A stretch of DNA of 64,000 nucleotides from an uncultured Alphaproteobacteria bacterium (lineage in GTDB: Bacteria > Pseudomonadota > Alphaproteobacteria > RF32 > CAG-239). The notes beneath the pieces were generated by a model, which made no database searches, was not told the origin of the DNA, and worked only from the letters and a program-made list of their open reading frames with translations. Below are positions 16,319 to 24,063 of the stretch, in pieces; the first letter of the stretch is position 1, and every line of letters starts with the position of its first letter. The stretch covers positions 1-64,000 of the forward strand of contig CALXPL010000002.1 in the NCBI GenBank assembly GCA_944390275.1, written 5' to 3'. A program made the translations under genes and the position numbers.

Positions 16319-16861
16319 ATGATGAGAGAGAATGAGCAGGGATATACAATGATGGAAGTAATTAGTGTGCTTGCCATCATAGGAGTATTAGCCGCTAGTG
16401 CAGCCAAACTGGTAAGTAATATGTTTGATCGTTACAAGGCGAGCCGAGTTGCAGACCAGATAGTCGAAATGCAAAAGGTGATTAACAGACGCTATGTTGC
16501 TGAAGGAAACTATAGTAATTTAAGTGCAGAAACCCTTATTCAAGAAAAATTAGTCAGTGGAGATATGCGGAGCGATGATAAAATAGTTCATCCATACGGA
16601 GATGTCGAAGTAACTGGGGGAAGCATATCTTTCAAAGTAGCATATAAAACGCTTCCGTACAATGTATGTGTTACTTTGGCAAACTTAAACTGGATAATAC
16701 AAGATAGCTCTGATTTAGTAACATTAGACATTAATGGAAATAAGTATGCGTGGCCGGAAGCAGCATCAGATGCGAAACATCAATTACCCATGGATATAAG
16801 TAGAGCCATGAGCGATTGTAAACGAGACAAAGATAACACCATTACATGGGAGTTCCAATAG
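16319..16861 (+). CDS. Type IV pilin-like protein
   Basis: 180 residues. The short leader MMRENEQG is followed by the prepilin signature YTMMEVISVLAIIGVLAA, with Glu at position +5 after the cleavage glycine, then an amphipathic helix and a C-terminal globular region with two cysteines (NVC, SDC). It should be processed by a prepilin peptidase and assembled into a pilus or pseudopilus. The domain resembles PilS-like pilins. No other pilus gene is near, and fliX follows by only 15 bases. That makes it an orphan pilin. Confidence 0.8.
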   Translation: MMRENEQGYTMMEVISVLAIIGVLAASAAKLVSNMFDRYKASRVADQIVEMQKVINRRYVAEGNYSNLSAETLIQEKLVSGDMRSDDKIVHPYGDVEVTGGSISFKVAYKTLPYNVCVTLANLNWIIQDSSDLVTLDINGNKYAWPEAASDAKHQLPMDISRAMSDCKRDKDNTITWEFQ

Positions 16862-16876
16862 GAAAAGGAGAAGACC

Positions 16877-17302
16877 ATGATAGATGTAAGTCAAATTAAT
16901 AAAAGCTCTAATGAGTTAAAAACAGGAAAAAACAAAAAGGTCAGTTCGGGAGCGAGTTTTAGTTCTTTTTTAGAAAAAACAGTTTCAAAAGAAGAAAGTC
17001 CACAAATAACATCTAACACGGGAGTAAGTGCAACTGATGCCTTGTTATCATTACAAATGGCGGGAGAAAATGAAGAAGAAGAAATAAAAAAGAAGCTTTT
17101 AAAGCGAGGGAAAAATTTAATAGAAAGACTTGAAGAAATACGTGATGGATTGTTGATTGGGAGCATATCAAAAGAGAGATTAATAGAAATATCGCGTTTT
17201 GTTAAGGAACAAAGCTACGAAAGCGCGGATAAAAGATTAACGGAGCTGCTGGAAGAGATAGAACTCCGTGTTGAAGTCGAATTGGCCAAACTGATGAAAT
17301 GA
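16877..17302 (+). CDS. fliX: Flagellar assembly regulator FliX
   Basis: 141 residues. The N-terminal half is Ser/Lys-rich and ends in the segment F-x-x-F-L-E. The C-terminal half is helical, with KRGKNLIERLEEIRDGLLIG followed by a Leu/Glu-rich helix, as in the FliX family. In Caulobacter FliX acts with FlbD to couple class II flagellar assembly to transcription of late flagellar genes. AGGAG lies 8 bases before the ATG. flgI, its usual neighbour in Caulobacter, is absent here. Confidence 0.85.
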   Translation: MIDVSQINKSSNELKTGKNKKVSSGASFSSFLEKTVSKEESPQITSNTGVSATDALLSLQMAGENEEEEIKKKLLKRGKNLIERLEEIRDGLLIGSISKERLIEISRFVKEQSYESADKRLTELLEEIELRVEVELAKLMK

Positions 17303-17389
17303 GTGTGATAATTAAGATTTTTTTATTGATTAAAAACAGAGAAGTTTGCATACTGGAAAAAATAAAGTTTTTTAAAAGGAGTATGAATC

Positions 17390-17818
17390 ATGGAAGCAGC
17401 AGTAATCCTTCCTCCCGATTATAAACCTACCGAAGACGAAGAATACATGAATGATTATCAAATAGAGTATTTTCGCCAAAAGTTGGAAAATTGGAAAAAA
17501 GAATTAATTGAACAATCGAAAGATACGTTAGACGATTTACGCCAAGGAGGTTTAAATCAGCCGGATGATATTGACAGAGCTTCAATGGAAACGGATAAAG
17601 CGATAGATTTGCGGACAAAGGACAGAATAAGAAAGTTAATAGGCAAAATAAATGAAGCCTTGCAAAGAATAGAAGATGGTGTCTATGGTTATTGCGAAGA
17701 AACAGGAGAACCAATTGGACTAGGTCGTTTAGAAGCACGTCCGATAGCAACGTTATCTGTAGAAGCTCAAGAAAGACACGAAAGGATGGAGAAAACCTAC
17801 GACGATGATGCTATCTAA
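17390..17818 (+). CDS. dksA: DksA transcription factor, single-cysteine type
   Basis: 142 residues. DksA binds the RNA polymerase secondary channel and works with ppGpp to adjust rRNA and amino-acid promoters. The coiled-coil tip has DDIDRAS (residues 59-65), keeping the D-x-x-D-x-A signature. The zinc-finger region reads YCEETGEPIGLGRLEARP and then LSVEAQERHE, so three of the four cysteines of E. coli DksA are replaced and only Cys102 remains. This is the usual alphaproteobacterial form and is expected to fold without zinc. It leads the maf-rng-yacG group. Confidence 0.93.
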   Translation: MEAAVILPPDYKPTEDEEYMNDYQIEYFRQKLENWKKELIEQSKDTLDDLRQGGLNQPDDIDRASMETDKAIDLRTKDRIRKLIGKINEALQRIEDGVYGYCEETGEPIGLGRLEARPIATLSVEAQERHERMEKTYDDDAI

Positions 17819-17833
17819 ATCAGTAATATTAAG

Positions 17834-18406
17834 ATGCCAATAAAAGATTTTATATTAGCGTCATCATCTCCGCAAAGAAAAGCGCTTTTATCTCAGATAG
17901 GTTATGAGGCAAAGGCTGTTATTTCAGCGGACATAGATGAACGAGAGCATAAAGGGGAAAAGCCATCAGCATATGTTAAAAGAATGGCAAAAGAAAAAGC
18001 TCTAAAAGTATATTCGGAAAATCCGGGAGAAGTAGTTCTTGGAGCAGATACGATTGTCTGTGTCGGAAGACGCCTTTTACATAAAGCTCAAACAGCAGAT
18101 GAAGAAAAAAAGGTAATAGAACAATTATCAGGACGTTCACACCATGTTTTGAGTGCTGTTTGTGTCGTTGATAGAAAGGGTATCCCGTCAGTAAAATTTA
18201 TAGACACAAGAGTAAAAATGAAAAAAATGTCGGCAGAAGAAATTTTACATTATGTATCAAGTCAAGAATGGCAAGGATGTTCAGGATATAAAATAGAAGG
18301 TATAATGGAAGCGTATGTTTCTAAAATAATAGGTTCGTACAGTGGTATAATAGGTCTTCCGCTATGTGAAGCAAAAAAATTATTGAATGGTGTAGGAATA
18401 AAATGA
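17834..18406 (+). CDS. maf: Maf family nucleoside triphosphate pyrophosphatase
   Basis: 190 residues. Maf proteins hydrolyse dTTP/UTP or modified nucleotides to monophosphates and are linked to septum arrest. The N-terminal substrate loop is ILASSSPQRKALL. The central AKEKA helix and VVLGADTIV carry the catalytic acid, and the C-terminal segment is GYKIEGIMEAYVSKIIGSYS. A Gln replaces the first Arg of the usual S-P-R-R motif. Its stop overlaps the rng start by 4 bases. Confidence 0.92.
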   Translation: MPIKDFILASSSPQRKALLSQIGYEAKAVISADIDEREHKGEKPSAYVKRMAKEKALKVYSENPGEVVLGADTIVCVGRRLLHKAQTADEEKKVIEQLSGRSHHVLSAVCVVDRKGIPSVKFIDTRVKMKKMSAEEILHYVSSQEWQGCSGYKIEGIMEAYVSKIIGSYSGIIGLPLCEAKKLLNGVGIK

Positions 18407-19572
18407 CAATAGATACAATCATATATGAACAAAAAGGCACATTAACGAGCATTGCATTAATGGAAAAAGGTGAGTTAAAGGAAATAGATATTTTTGACAG
18501 TAGTAAAGCTATGGAAGGAAATGTTTATTTAGGAAAAATTTCTCATAAACTAGATACAGCCAATGGTCGGGTTGGGTATATGATTGATATAAGTGATGGC
18601 AAAGATGCTTTTTTGAATGCGGATGAGCAAGGATTAAAAGAAGCCGAATACACAAATGGTCAAAGTATAGTTGTCCAAGTTTCTCAAGAACAACGAGCCG
18701 AGAAAGGAGCAAAGGTTATCCGAGGTTTGCAGTTTGTGGGAACGTATTTAGTCTATTGTCCATATCGTACAAAAGTAGAAGTGTCTTCACGAGTAGAGCC
18801 TGAAGAAAAGGCGCAAAGTTTGCACGAGTTAGTTTTTAATAACAGTCTAGGACAAGAAGGTTGGATTGTTCGAACAGCGGCAGCCGATGCCGAAGCCGAT
18901 GAAATTATGGATGAAATGGACGAGTTAAGAAAGAAATACGATTCGGTCAGAGCCAAAGCACGGGTTGCATCGGCTCCATGTCTTTTATATGCCAAAGGGA
19001 ATCCCTTATTCGAATATATGGCAGCCAATTCAATGAGTTTAAATAAAATCATCGTCAACACACATAATATGGAAGAATCGATTAAAGATGAGTTTGATGG
19101 TGATTTTGAAATTGAAGTAATCAATGAACCCTTTAAGCAGTATGGATTAGATGAAGTAATATTTGAAGCCATGGAAAAAGAAGTAAGATTAAAAAGTGGC
19201 GGTAGAGTATTTATAGAGGAAACGAAGGCTTTTGTTGCAATAGATGTCGATAGTGGAGAAGACAGAGGGAATGGTTCAATATCACATTTAAATGAAGAAG
19301 CAGCGGTTGAAATTGCCAAGCAAATACGTTTAAGAAATTTGTCAGGAAAAATAATTATAGATTTTGCAGGTTCTTCGGAATATCGTTATATGAAACCCGT
19401 CCTTGCGGTTTTAGAAAGAGAATTTGCTAAAGATAGCGTTCGTACACATGTTGTTGGATTGAGTAAAGCCGGCAACGTCGAAATCATAAGAGTTCGCCGG
19501 CGTCCGTCTTTAAATGATGTTTTAAGTGTTGAATGTCCGACCTGCAAAGGAACAGGAAGAGTAGAAAAATAA
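18403..19572 (+). CDS. rng: Ribonuclease G, short alphaproteobacterial form
   Basis: 389 residues, shorter than E. coli RNase G (about 490) but normal for the alphaproteobacterial maf-linked form. Single-strand endoribonuclease of the RNase E/G family, acting in rRNA maturation and mRNA decay. S1-like N-terminal region (GNVYLGKIS), DNase-I-like catalytic domain with AFVAIDVDSGE and GKIIIDFAG providing the two magnesium-binding aspartates, and LRNLSGK. The C-terminus has the zinc-link motif CPTCKGTGR. Overlaps maf by 4 bases (ATGA). Confidence 0.9.
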   Translation: MTIDTIIYEQKGTLTSIALMEKGELKEIDIFDSSKAMEGNVYLGKISHKLDTANGRVGYMIDISDGKDAFLNADEQGLKEAEYTNGQSIVVQVSQEQRAEKGAKVIRGLQFVGTYLVYCPYRTKVEVSSRVEPEEKAQSLHELVFNNSLGQEGWIVRTAAADAEADEIMDEMDELRKKYDSVRAKARVASAPCLLYAKGNPLFEYMAANSMSLNKIIVNTHNMEESIKDEFDGDFEIEVINEPFKQYGLDEVIFEAMEKEVRLKSGGRVFIEETKAFVAIDVDSGEDRGNGSISHLNEEAAVEIAKQIRLRNLSGKIIIDFAGSSEYRYMKPVLAVLEREFAKDSVRTHVVGLSKAGNVEIIRVRRRPSLNDVLSVECPTCKGTGRVEK

Positions 19573-19574
19573 CT

Positions 19575-19787
19575 ATGTCTGAAGTAATAAAAACTTATCG
19601 CTGTCCGATATGTAAAAAATTAGTAACCTCGGACAATAAATATCGCCCTTTTTGTTCAAAACATTGTGCAGATGTTGATTTGGGAAATTGGTTTAATGAG
19701 GCGTATAAAGTTCCGGTAGTAGAGCTCGATGAGCAAGAGCTTGAAGAATTGGAAAAATCTTTAGATGAACAGTTAGATAAAGATTAG
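19575..19787 (+). CDS. yacG: DNA gyrase inhibitor / zinc-binding protein YacG
   Basis: 70 residues. Four zinc ligands form a treble-clef-like finger: CPICKKLV followed by FCSKHCADVDLGNWF. E. coli YacG binds GyrB and inhibits gyrase. The start at ATG 19575 lies 2 bases after the rng stop. The C-terminal tail is Glu/Leu-rich. Last gene of the dksA-maf-rng-yacG run, followed by a terminator. Confidence 0.92.
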   Translation: MSEVIKTYRCPICKKLVTSDNKYRPFCSKHCADVDLGNWFNEAYKVPVVELDEQELEELEKSLDEQLDKD

Positions 19788-19797
19788 AGCAAAAATA

Positions 19798-19829
19798 AAA
19801 AAAATCAGGAAAATTCCTGATTTTTTTTA
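19798..19829 (+). terminator. Terminator of the dksA-yacG run
   Basis: Nearly perfect palindrome AAATCAGGAA/TTCCTGATTT (19801-19810 with 19813-19822), a 2-nt spacer and an eight-T run. It isolates the housekeeping operon from the cysteine-rich cassette. Confidence 0.92.
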
Positions 19830-19921
19830 TGTCTTTTTTCTCCTTGTTTATCAAAAATATTGATTGCATTGTTGCGACAAATATGATAGACTAGAGTCGT
19901 GATGATAAAAAGGAGGATGTG

Positions 19922-21082
19922 ATGAAGAGTATTTCCAAAGCACTATTCGTGTCTGCTGTCAGCTTATGTGTTAACGGCGGAAATTTGTCGTATGCTTCAA
20001 TTAAAATACCTGATTCCATCCCCAAGTCTGGCATCCCTACTTTACACATACATCACACATACATACGCCATACTCAAGAAATACCCTTTTTATCATCACA
20101 TCTTTTTGATAAAAAAATAGAAAATGGTATGAAAGTCGCGAACGTTTGTTTCATAACCGACACCGGAGAATGTGCGCATGACAAGTTTGGCAATTTAGAA
20201 AGTCCCAACGGTGGTGGCGGAGGTGGAGGAAATCCCGATGACCATGGAACACCGCAAGAGTTGTGTCAAGATGCCGGTTTTACAAACACACCCTGTCCGA
20301 CAGGAAGTACAATTGGCAGTAATTGTCCTTATGACAGTTCTTATCATACCTGTAAATGTCTTCCCGAATATAACAAACTTTGTAACGGAGCTGATGAACA
20401 AGGTTCCGGAATTGCCTGCGACGGAAAATACAAAGAATGTTGTAATTTATGTTCGGCATATAAATATACCTCTATTCCATCGGGATATGTAAGCAACGGC
20501 GAATGTCAATCGTGTAGTGGTAAAAAATATAAAATTAAATGCGACCTGCAAAAATATGTTTCCGCCTCATCTTGTGGTTCACAAGGCGGAAGTGGAAGTA
20601 CGTGTTCCGATGATAGCGGAACTTATTATCAAAAATGCAACTGCCCCAATAATTACGAATGGAGTGATAGTCAAAAGAAATGTGTTTGTGCCACTTCTTT
20701 CAAATATTCATGTACAGGCACGGGTTATGCCGGAGGAGATGGAACAGCTTGTAACAGTAAATATTCAAAATGCAAATGCGCAAGCGGTTATACTTGGAAC
20801 GCCTCAACCGGTACATGTATTTGTTCTAGTTCTTTCAAATATTCATGTACAGGCACGGGTTATGCCGGAGGAGAGGGAACAGCTTGTAACAGTAAATATT
20901 CAAAATGCAAATGCGCAAGCGGTTATGTTTGGAATGCTTCGCAAGGAGCTTGTGTCTGTAATGGTTTAGACTGGTGTTCTCTTAACCAAAATTGTTCGGC
21001 TTGGGGTTATGCGCAACAAAGCTGTGAGGGAAAATCCGTAAAATGTCCGTTCAATATCAATTATGTTTATTGCCTCGATTAG
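19922..21082 (+). CDS. Secreted cysteine-rich repeat protein (cassette A, gene 1)
   Basis: 386 residues from the ATG at 19922, chosen because AAGGAGG sits about 6 bases upstream. Signal peptide, then a His-rich stretch (HIHHTYIRHTQEIPF) and a conserved CFITDTGEC block. A run of eight glycines is followed by a chain of cysteine modules (pattern C-P-x-G-S...CPYDSSY...C-x-C; then C-x-C-x-x-G-Y-x-W-N-A-S-x-G-x-C). Two adjacent 45-residue modules are nearly identical. The last module (C-x5-C-x3-GY-x3-SC-x5-KCPF) recurs at the N-terminus of the next gene's product. EGF-like spacing suggests an extracellular disulfide-bonded rod. Function unknown. A related gene lies at 31959-33116. Confidence 0.8.
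   Translation: MKSISKALFVSAVSLCVNGGNLSYASIKIPDSIPKSGIPTLHIHHTYIRHTQEIPFLSSHLFDKKIENGMKVANVCFITDTGECAHDKFGNLESPNGGGGGGGNPDDHGTPQELCQDAGFTNTPCPTGSTIGSNCPYDSSYHTCKCLPEYNKLCNGADEQGSGIACDGKYKECCNLCSAYKYTSIPSGYVSNGECQSCSGKKYKIKCDLQKYVSASSCGSQGGSGSTCSDDSGTYYQKCNCPNNYEWSDSQKKCVCATSFKYSCTGTGYAGGDGTACNSKYSKCKCASGYTWNASTGTCICSSSFKYSCTGTGYAGGEGTACNSKYSKCKCASGYVWNASQGACVCNGLDWCSLNQNCSAWGYAQQSCEGKSVKCPFNINYVYCLD
20696..20926 (+). repeat. 135-bp in-frame tandem repeat within the cysteine-rich gene
   Basis: The first 96 bases of two consecutive 135-base units (20696-20791 and 20831-20926) differ at about one position (GAT versus GAG). Each unit encodes one 45-residue module with five Cys. Such near-identity predicts copy-number change by slippage or recombination. 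Confidence 0.85.
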
Positions 21083-21096
21083 AAAGGAGAAAAGAA

Positions 21097-21204
21097 ATGA
21101 GAAAAATTACTTTATTAACTTCGGTTTTATTAACAGCTCCTTTTGCTGCGGGCAATGTTTCGGCACAATGCGTTGCGACACAAGATTGCGCAAGTTTAGG
21201 TTAT
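21097..21204 (+). repeat. Inverted repeat arm A (signal-peptide region of gene 2)
   Basis: The first 80 or so bases of this gene match the first bases of the minus-strand gene starting at 31947 with about one mismatch, including the AAGGAGAAAAGAA leader. The two arms are inverted and about 10.7 kb apart. Confidence 0.8.
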
Positions 21205-21858
21205 AGCGAAACTTCTTGTCAAAATGGCGGTATCAAATGTCCCTTTGGCAATTATTGGGTTTGTCCTAATAAAAATATAAATAATCCTGATTGTACTTAC
21301 GGTTCTTATTATTATAGTGATGGAACTTGCTCAAAAAGTTATACAACGGCAAAAAAAGTAATAGGTGTTGTAGTTTATGATGAAAACAATGAAAAGTGGA
21401 TTATGGCTTTGGAAAATGCGCGAGTCGCAGTGAAATGGTCTGAAGAATATGTCGATATACCGGAAATAACAAATTATACAATAGAACGCACAGCGGTAAG
21501 TGATTTGAAAAGTTGTGAAAATACAGAAGCCATGTTAGCTTTAGGTGAAACGAAGTATCCTGCTGCAGCGGAAGCAAAAAATTACGTGCCAACAGGAGCT
21601 GAAAATACCAAAGGCAAGTGGTGTCTGCCGTCTGCAGGCATTTGGAATATGGTTGATATTCATTTTACGGAAATAAACGCAGCAATCTCACAAGCAAATG
21701 GCACAGATTTAACAGCTTCTGCCTATTATTGGTCATCATCCGAGTACACCTCTAATCACGCATGGTGTTGGCTTTCCTCTGGAGGGTTCTATTGGTATGT
21801 CAAGACATATCCCTACACTACCGACAAAAATGTTCGTCCTGTAATGAAAATTGAATAA
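21097..21858 (+). CDS. Secreted DUF1566/Lcl-like domain protein (cassette A, gene 2)
   Basis: 253 residues from the ATG at 21097, set by AAAGGAG 8 bases upstream and the signal peptide MRKITLLTSVLLTAPFAAG. The mature protein starts with a cysteine module (CVATQDCASLGYSETSC, then KCPF), followed by a C-terminal domain typical of DUF1566/Lcl_C: GKWCLPSAGIWNMV, YYWSSSEYTSN, a Trp/Tyr-rich strand, and VRPVMKIE at the end. This fold is related to C-type-lectin-like or FGE-like beta domains used for binding. A start 14 bases after gene 1 implies an operon. Ligand unknown. Confidence 0.82.
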   Translation: MRKITLLTSVLLTAPFAAGNVSAQCVATQDCASLGYSETSCQNGGIKCPFGNYWVCPNKNINNPDCTYGSYYYSDGTCSKSYTTAKKVIGVVVYDENNEKWIMALENARVAVKWSEEYVDIPEITNYTIERTAVSDLKSCENTEAMLALGETKYPAAAEAKNYVPTGAENTKGKWCLPSAGIWNMVDIHFTEINAAISQANGTDLTASAYYWSSSEYTSNHAWCWLSSGGFYWYVKTYPYTTDKNVRPVMKIE

Positions 21859-21894
21859 AAATACATATTTTAAGCCTTATTGAGAAAATATAAC

Positions 21895-23640
21895 TTAACG
21901 TTCATAAGCAGCTTCAATAATGCGGTTGTTACGCATTTCTTCAAGATCGTAATTAGCTTGTATATTTAATTGAGGAGCAATCGCTTTAATAATGTTACCC
22001 GCTGTAGGAACAGTATTCCAACCTGAAGTTACAAATCCCCAAGTTTCTTTGAGAGGTTTAGGCTCGTCCATCATGAGCATAAGAGTATAACGAGGATTTG
22101 AGACGGGAAACGTTCCCAAAAAGCTGGTCATGACTTTTTTATCAATATATTTTCCGTTAACCAACTTGTTGGCTGTTCCTGTTTTTCCGGCAACTTCATA
22201 GCCAAGGATATTGGCTCTTTTTGCAGACCCTTCGACAACAACGCCACGCAAGAGTTGTCTCATATTTTCAGAAGTTTTTTTAGATAAAACTTGTATTCCT
22301 TCTGAAGTAGTTTTTTCACTCAAAAGAACACTCGGTTGATGATATACGCCACCATTAACCACAGCAGAAAAGGCGGTAGCTAAATGCAAAGGTGTAACAG
22401 AGATACCATAACCATAAGCAACGGTAGCCGTTGTTGCTTCTCCCCAAACACGAGGAAGAATAGGAGAAGCTTTTTCAGCGACTTCAAAGTTTTTAAGAGA
22501 TGAAAACAGACCAAGACTTTTTAAGAAATTTTGTTGTTTTTCTTTTCCGACTTTAAGCGCAATTTGAGCAGAACCGATGTTTGAGGAGTAGATTAAGATT
22601 TCTTGCAAGTCAAGCCAGCGATTTTCTCCGCGATAATCTTTAATGACATTATAACGAAGTTTAATAGGCTTAGTCGCATCAAAACGATCTGTAAGTTTAA
22701 CATGTCCTTTTTCAAGTCCTAAAGCGGCATTAAAGACTTTTAAAACAGAACCGGGTTCGTATAAACCTTTTGTAGCAAAATTAAAGGTTGCACGGTCAGA
22801 TACTTTAATTTTACGATTCGGATCAAAATCGGGAAGAGATACCATTGCAATTATTTCAGAAGTATTTGTATCCATAAGAATAGCCGTTCCGCCTAAAGCG
22901 TGAAATTTATCAATACCGGCCTGAAGCTCTTGACGGATGGTGTCTTGAATTCCGGCATCAATGGAAAGTTGTAAAGGAATATCAGAATTTCTTAAACGTT
23001 CGTCGAGCTGTTTTTCAATACCGGAGATTCCGACATTATCAATGTTTGTGGCCCCAATAAGATGGGCAAACAAATTTTTGTGAGGGTAGATTCGTTTTTC
23101 ACTATCTTCAAATTCCAAACCGGGGATACCTAAAGCATTAATTTGATATTGCTGAGAGGGTGTTAAATTACGTTTAATATAAACAAAGGAGCCTTTTTTT
23201 TGTAATTTTGCCAAGATATCTTCATAACGAATATCAGGAAGAATACGAGAAAGTTCCACGGCAGCTTTTTGGGGATTGTCAATTTTTTTTGGATTTGCAA
23301 ATAAATGAACGGTAGGTAATGACGTTGCAATGATTGTTCCGTTTCTATCAATAATATCAGCTCTTTTAATAGGATTTTCAGGCAGAGCATAAAAACGATC
23401 TGCTTCCGCAATTGTCGTTTCAGGCCTGTCGAAAGAAATACAAATATTAAAAAGACGAATGGTGAGGATGCTAAAGACCAAAAAAAACATGCAGATTGCA
23501 AAAGCGACACGGTTTTTACATGTAGAAAGGGGATCTTTTTCACATGAATAATTTAAAAATGAAAAACTCTTATCGAGTTTAATTTCTTCCCCTGGAAGAT
23601 AAAAGGGTTCATTTTTTTTGGAAAAAAAACTTCCGAACAT
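21895..23640 (-). CDS. ftsI: Septal peptidoglycan transpeptidase FtsI (PBP3)
   Basis: 581 residues. Crosslinks septal peptidoglycan in the divisome. A cytoplasmic N-terminus is followed by one membrane segment (about residues 45-69), a pedestal domain, and the transpeptidase domain with Ser298-x-x-Lys301 (YEPGSVLK), the Ser-x-Asn motif at 352-354 (YSSNIGS) and KTG at 486-488 (AGKTGTA). All penicillin-binding motifs are intact. It lies in the order mraZ-rsmH-ftsL-ftsI, but the cluster stops here: murE, murF and the rest of the usual dcw genes do not follow. Instead the convergent cassette A is adjacent, so the dcw cluster is split. Confidence 0.95.
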   Translation of the reverse strand: MFGSFFSKKNEPFYLPGEEIKLDKSFSFLNYSCEKDPLSTCKNRVAFAICMFFLVFSILTIRLFNICISFDRPETTIAEADRFYALPENPIKRADIIDRNGTIIATSLPTVHLFANPKKIDNPQKAAVELSRILPDIRYEDILAKLQKKGSFVYIKRNLTPSQQYQINALGIPGLEFEDSEKRIYPHKNLFAHLIGATNIDNVGISGIEKQLDERLRNSDIPLQLSIDAGIQDTIRQELQAGIDKFHALGGTAILMDTNTSEIIAMVSLPDFDPNRKIKVSDRATFNFATKGLYEPGSVLKVFNAALGLEKGHVKLTDRFDATKPIKLRYNVIKDYRGENRWLDLQEILIYSSNIGSAQIALKVGKEKQQNFLKSLGLFSSLKNFEVAEKASPILPRVWGEATTATVAYGYGISVTPLHLATAFSAVVNGGVYHQPSVLLSEKTTSEGIQVLSKKTSENMRQLLRGVVVEGSAKRANILGYEVAGKTGTANKLVNGKYIDKKVMTSFLGTFPVSNPRYTLMLMMDEPKPLKETWGFVTSGWNTVPTAGNIIKAIAPQLNIQANYDLEEMRNNRIIEAAYER

Positions 23641-23660
23641 AATTTGCTTCTGCCCTGCGT

Positions 23661-24044
23661 TTAGTGCTGAGCCCTGACCACCTTCTTTAGTCTGTTCTGC
23701 TCAGCATGTGAATTAATATTTCTTTGAGCGGCTAATCTTCTTTGAGATTCGTTTTGCTCATACTCAAATGGTAACGCAGAATAGTTAATAATTTGTTCAG
23801 CTTGGAGAGGTTTTAAAGAAATATGTTTTGAAGCAAGTTTTCTTAAGCGAGCCGGAGAATTAAGATGGCTCCATTCAGCATTAAGGACATGAATAGTTTT
23901 AACGTCATCTTGTATATTTTTATTGATTTGAGCTAATTCAGCTTCAAGGGATTGTACTTTGTTTTTCATAACAAACATACCGCATCCGACTAAGCAAGTA
24001 AGGGAAATCCATAAAGATAAAGTAGCTGTTTTAGTACTGCTCAT
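23661..24044 (-). CDS. ftsL: Cell division protein FtsL
   Basis: 127 residues. One N-terminal transmembrane segment (about residues 8-26) is followed by a periplasmic coiled coil (VQSLEAELAQINKNI) and the conserved region HLNSPARLRKLASKHISLKPL, which is typical of FtsL. FtsL forms the FtsQLB complex that activates FtsWI. Its place between rsmH and ftsI supports the call. Primary sequence is poorly conserved in this family. Confidence 0.88.
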   Translation of the reverse strand: MSSTKTATLSLWISLTCLVGCGMFVMKNKVQSLEAELAQINKNIQDDVKTIHVLNAEWSHLNSPARLRKLASKHISLKPLQAEQIINYSALPFEYEQNESQRRLAAQRNINSHAEQNRLKKVVRAQH

Positions 24045-24063
24045 AACGATATGTCCTTTCTAA

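Noticed and set aside
17690..17790. DksA lacking three zinc-finger cysteines as a novel mutation
   Set aside because: The one-cysteine sequence (YCEETGEPIG... LSVEAQERHE) is the ordinary alphaproteobacterial form, so it is not unusual.
20696..20926. CRISPR array
   Set aside because: The repeated unit is 135 bases, in frame, without short repeats and unique spacers.
20517..20969. Alternative-frame proteins over the cysteine-rich genes in both cassettes
   Set aside because: The long open frames arise from repetitive codon use. They have no ribosome sites or signal peptides, while the main frame has both.
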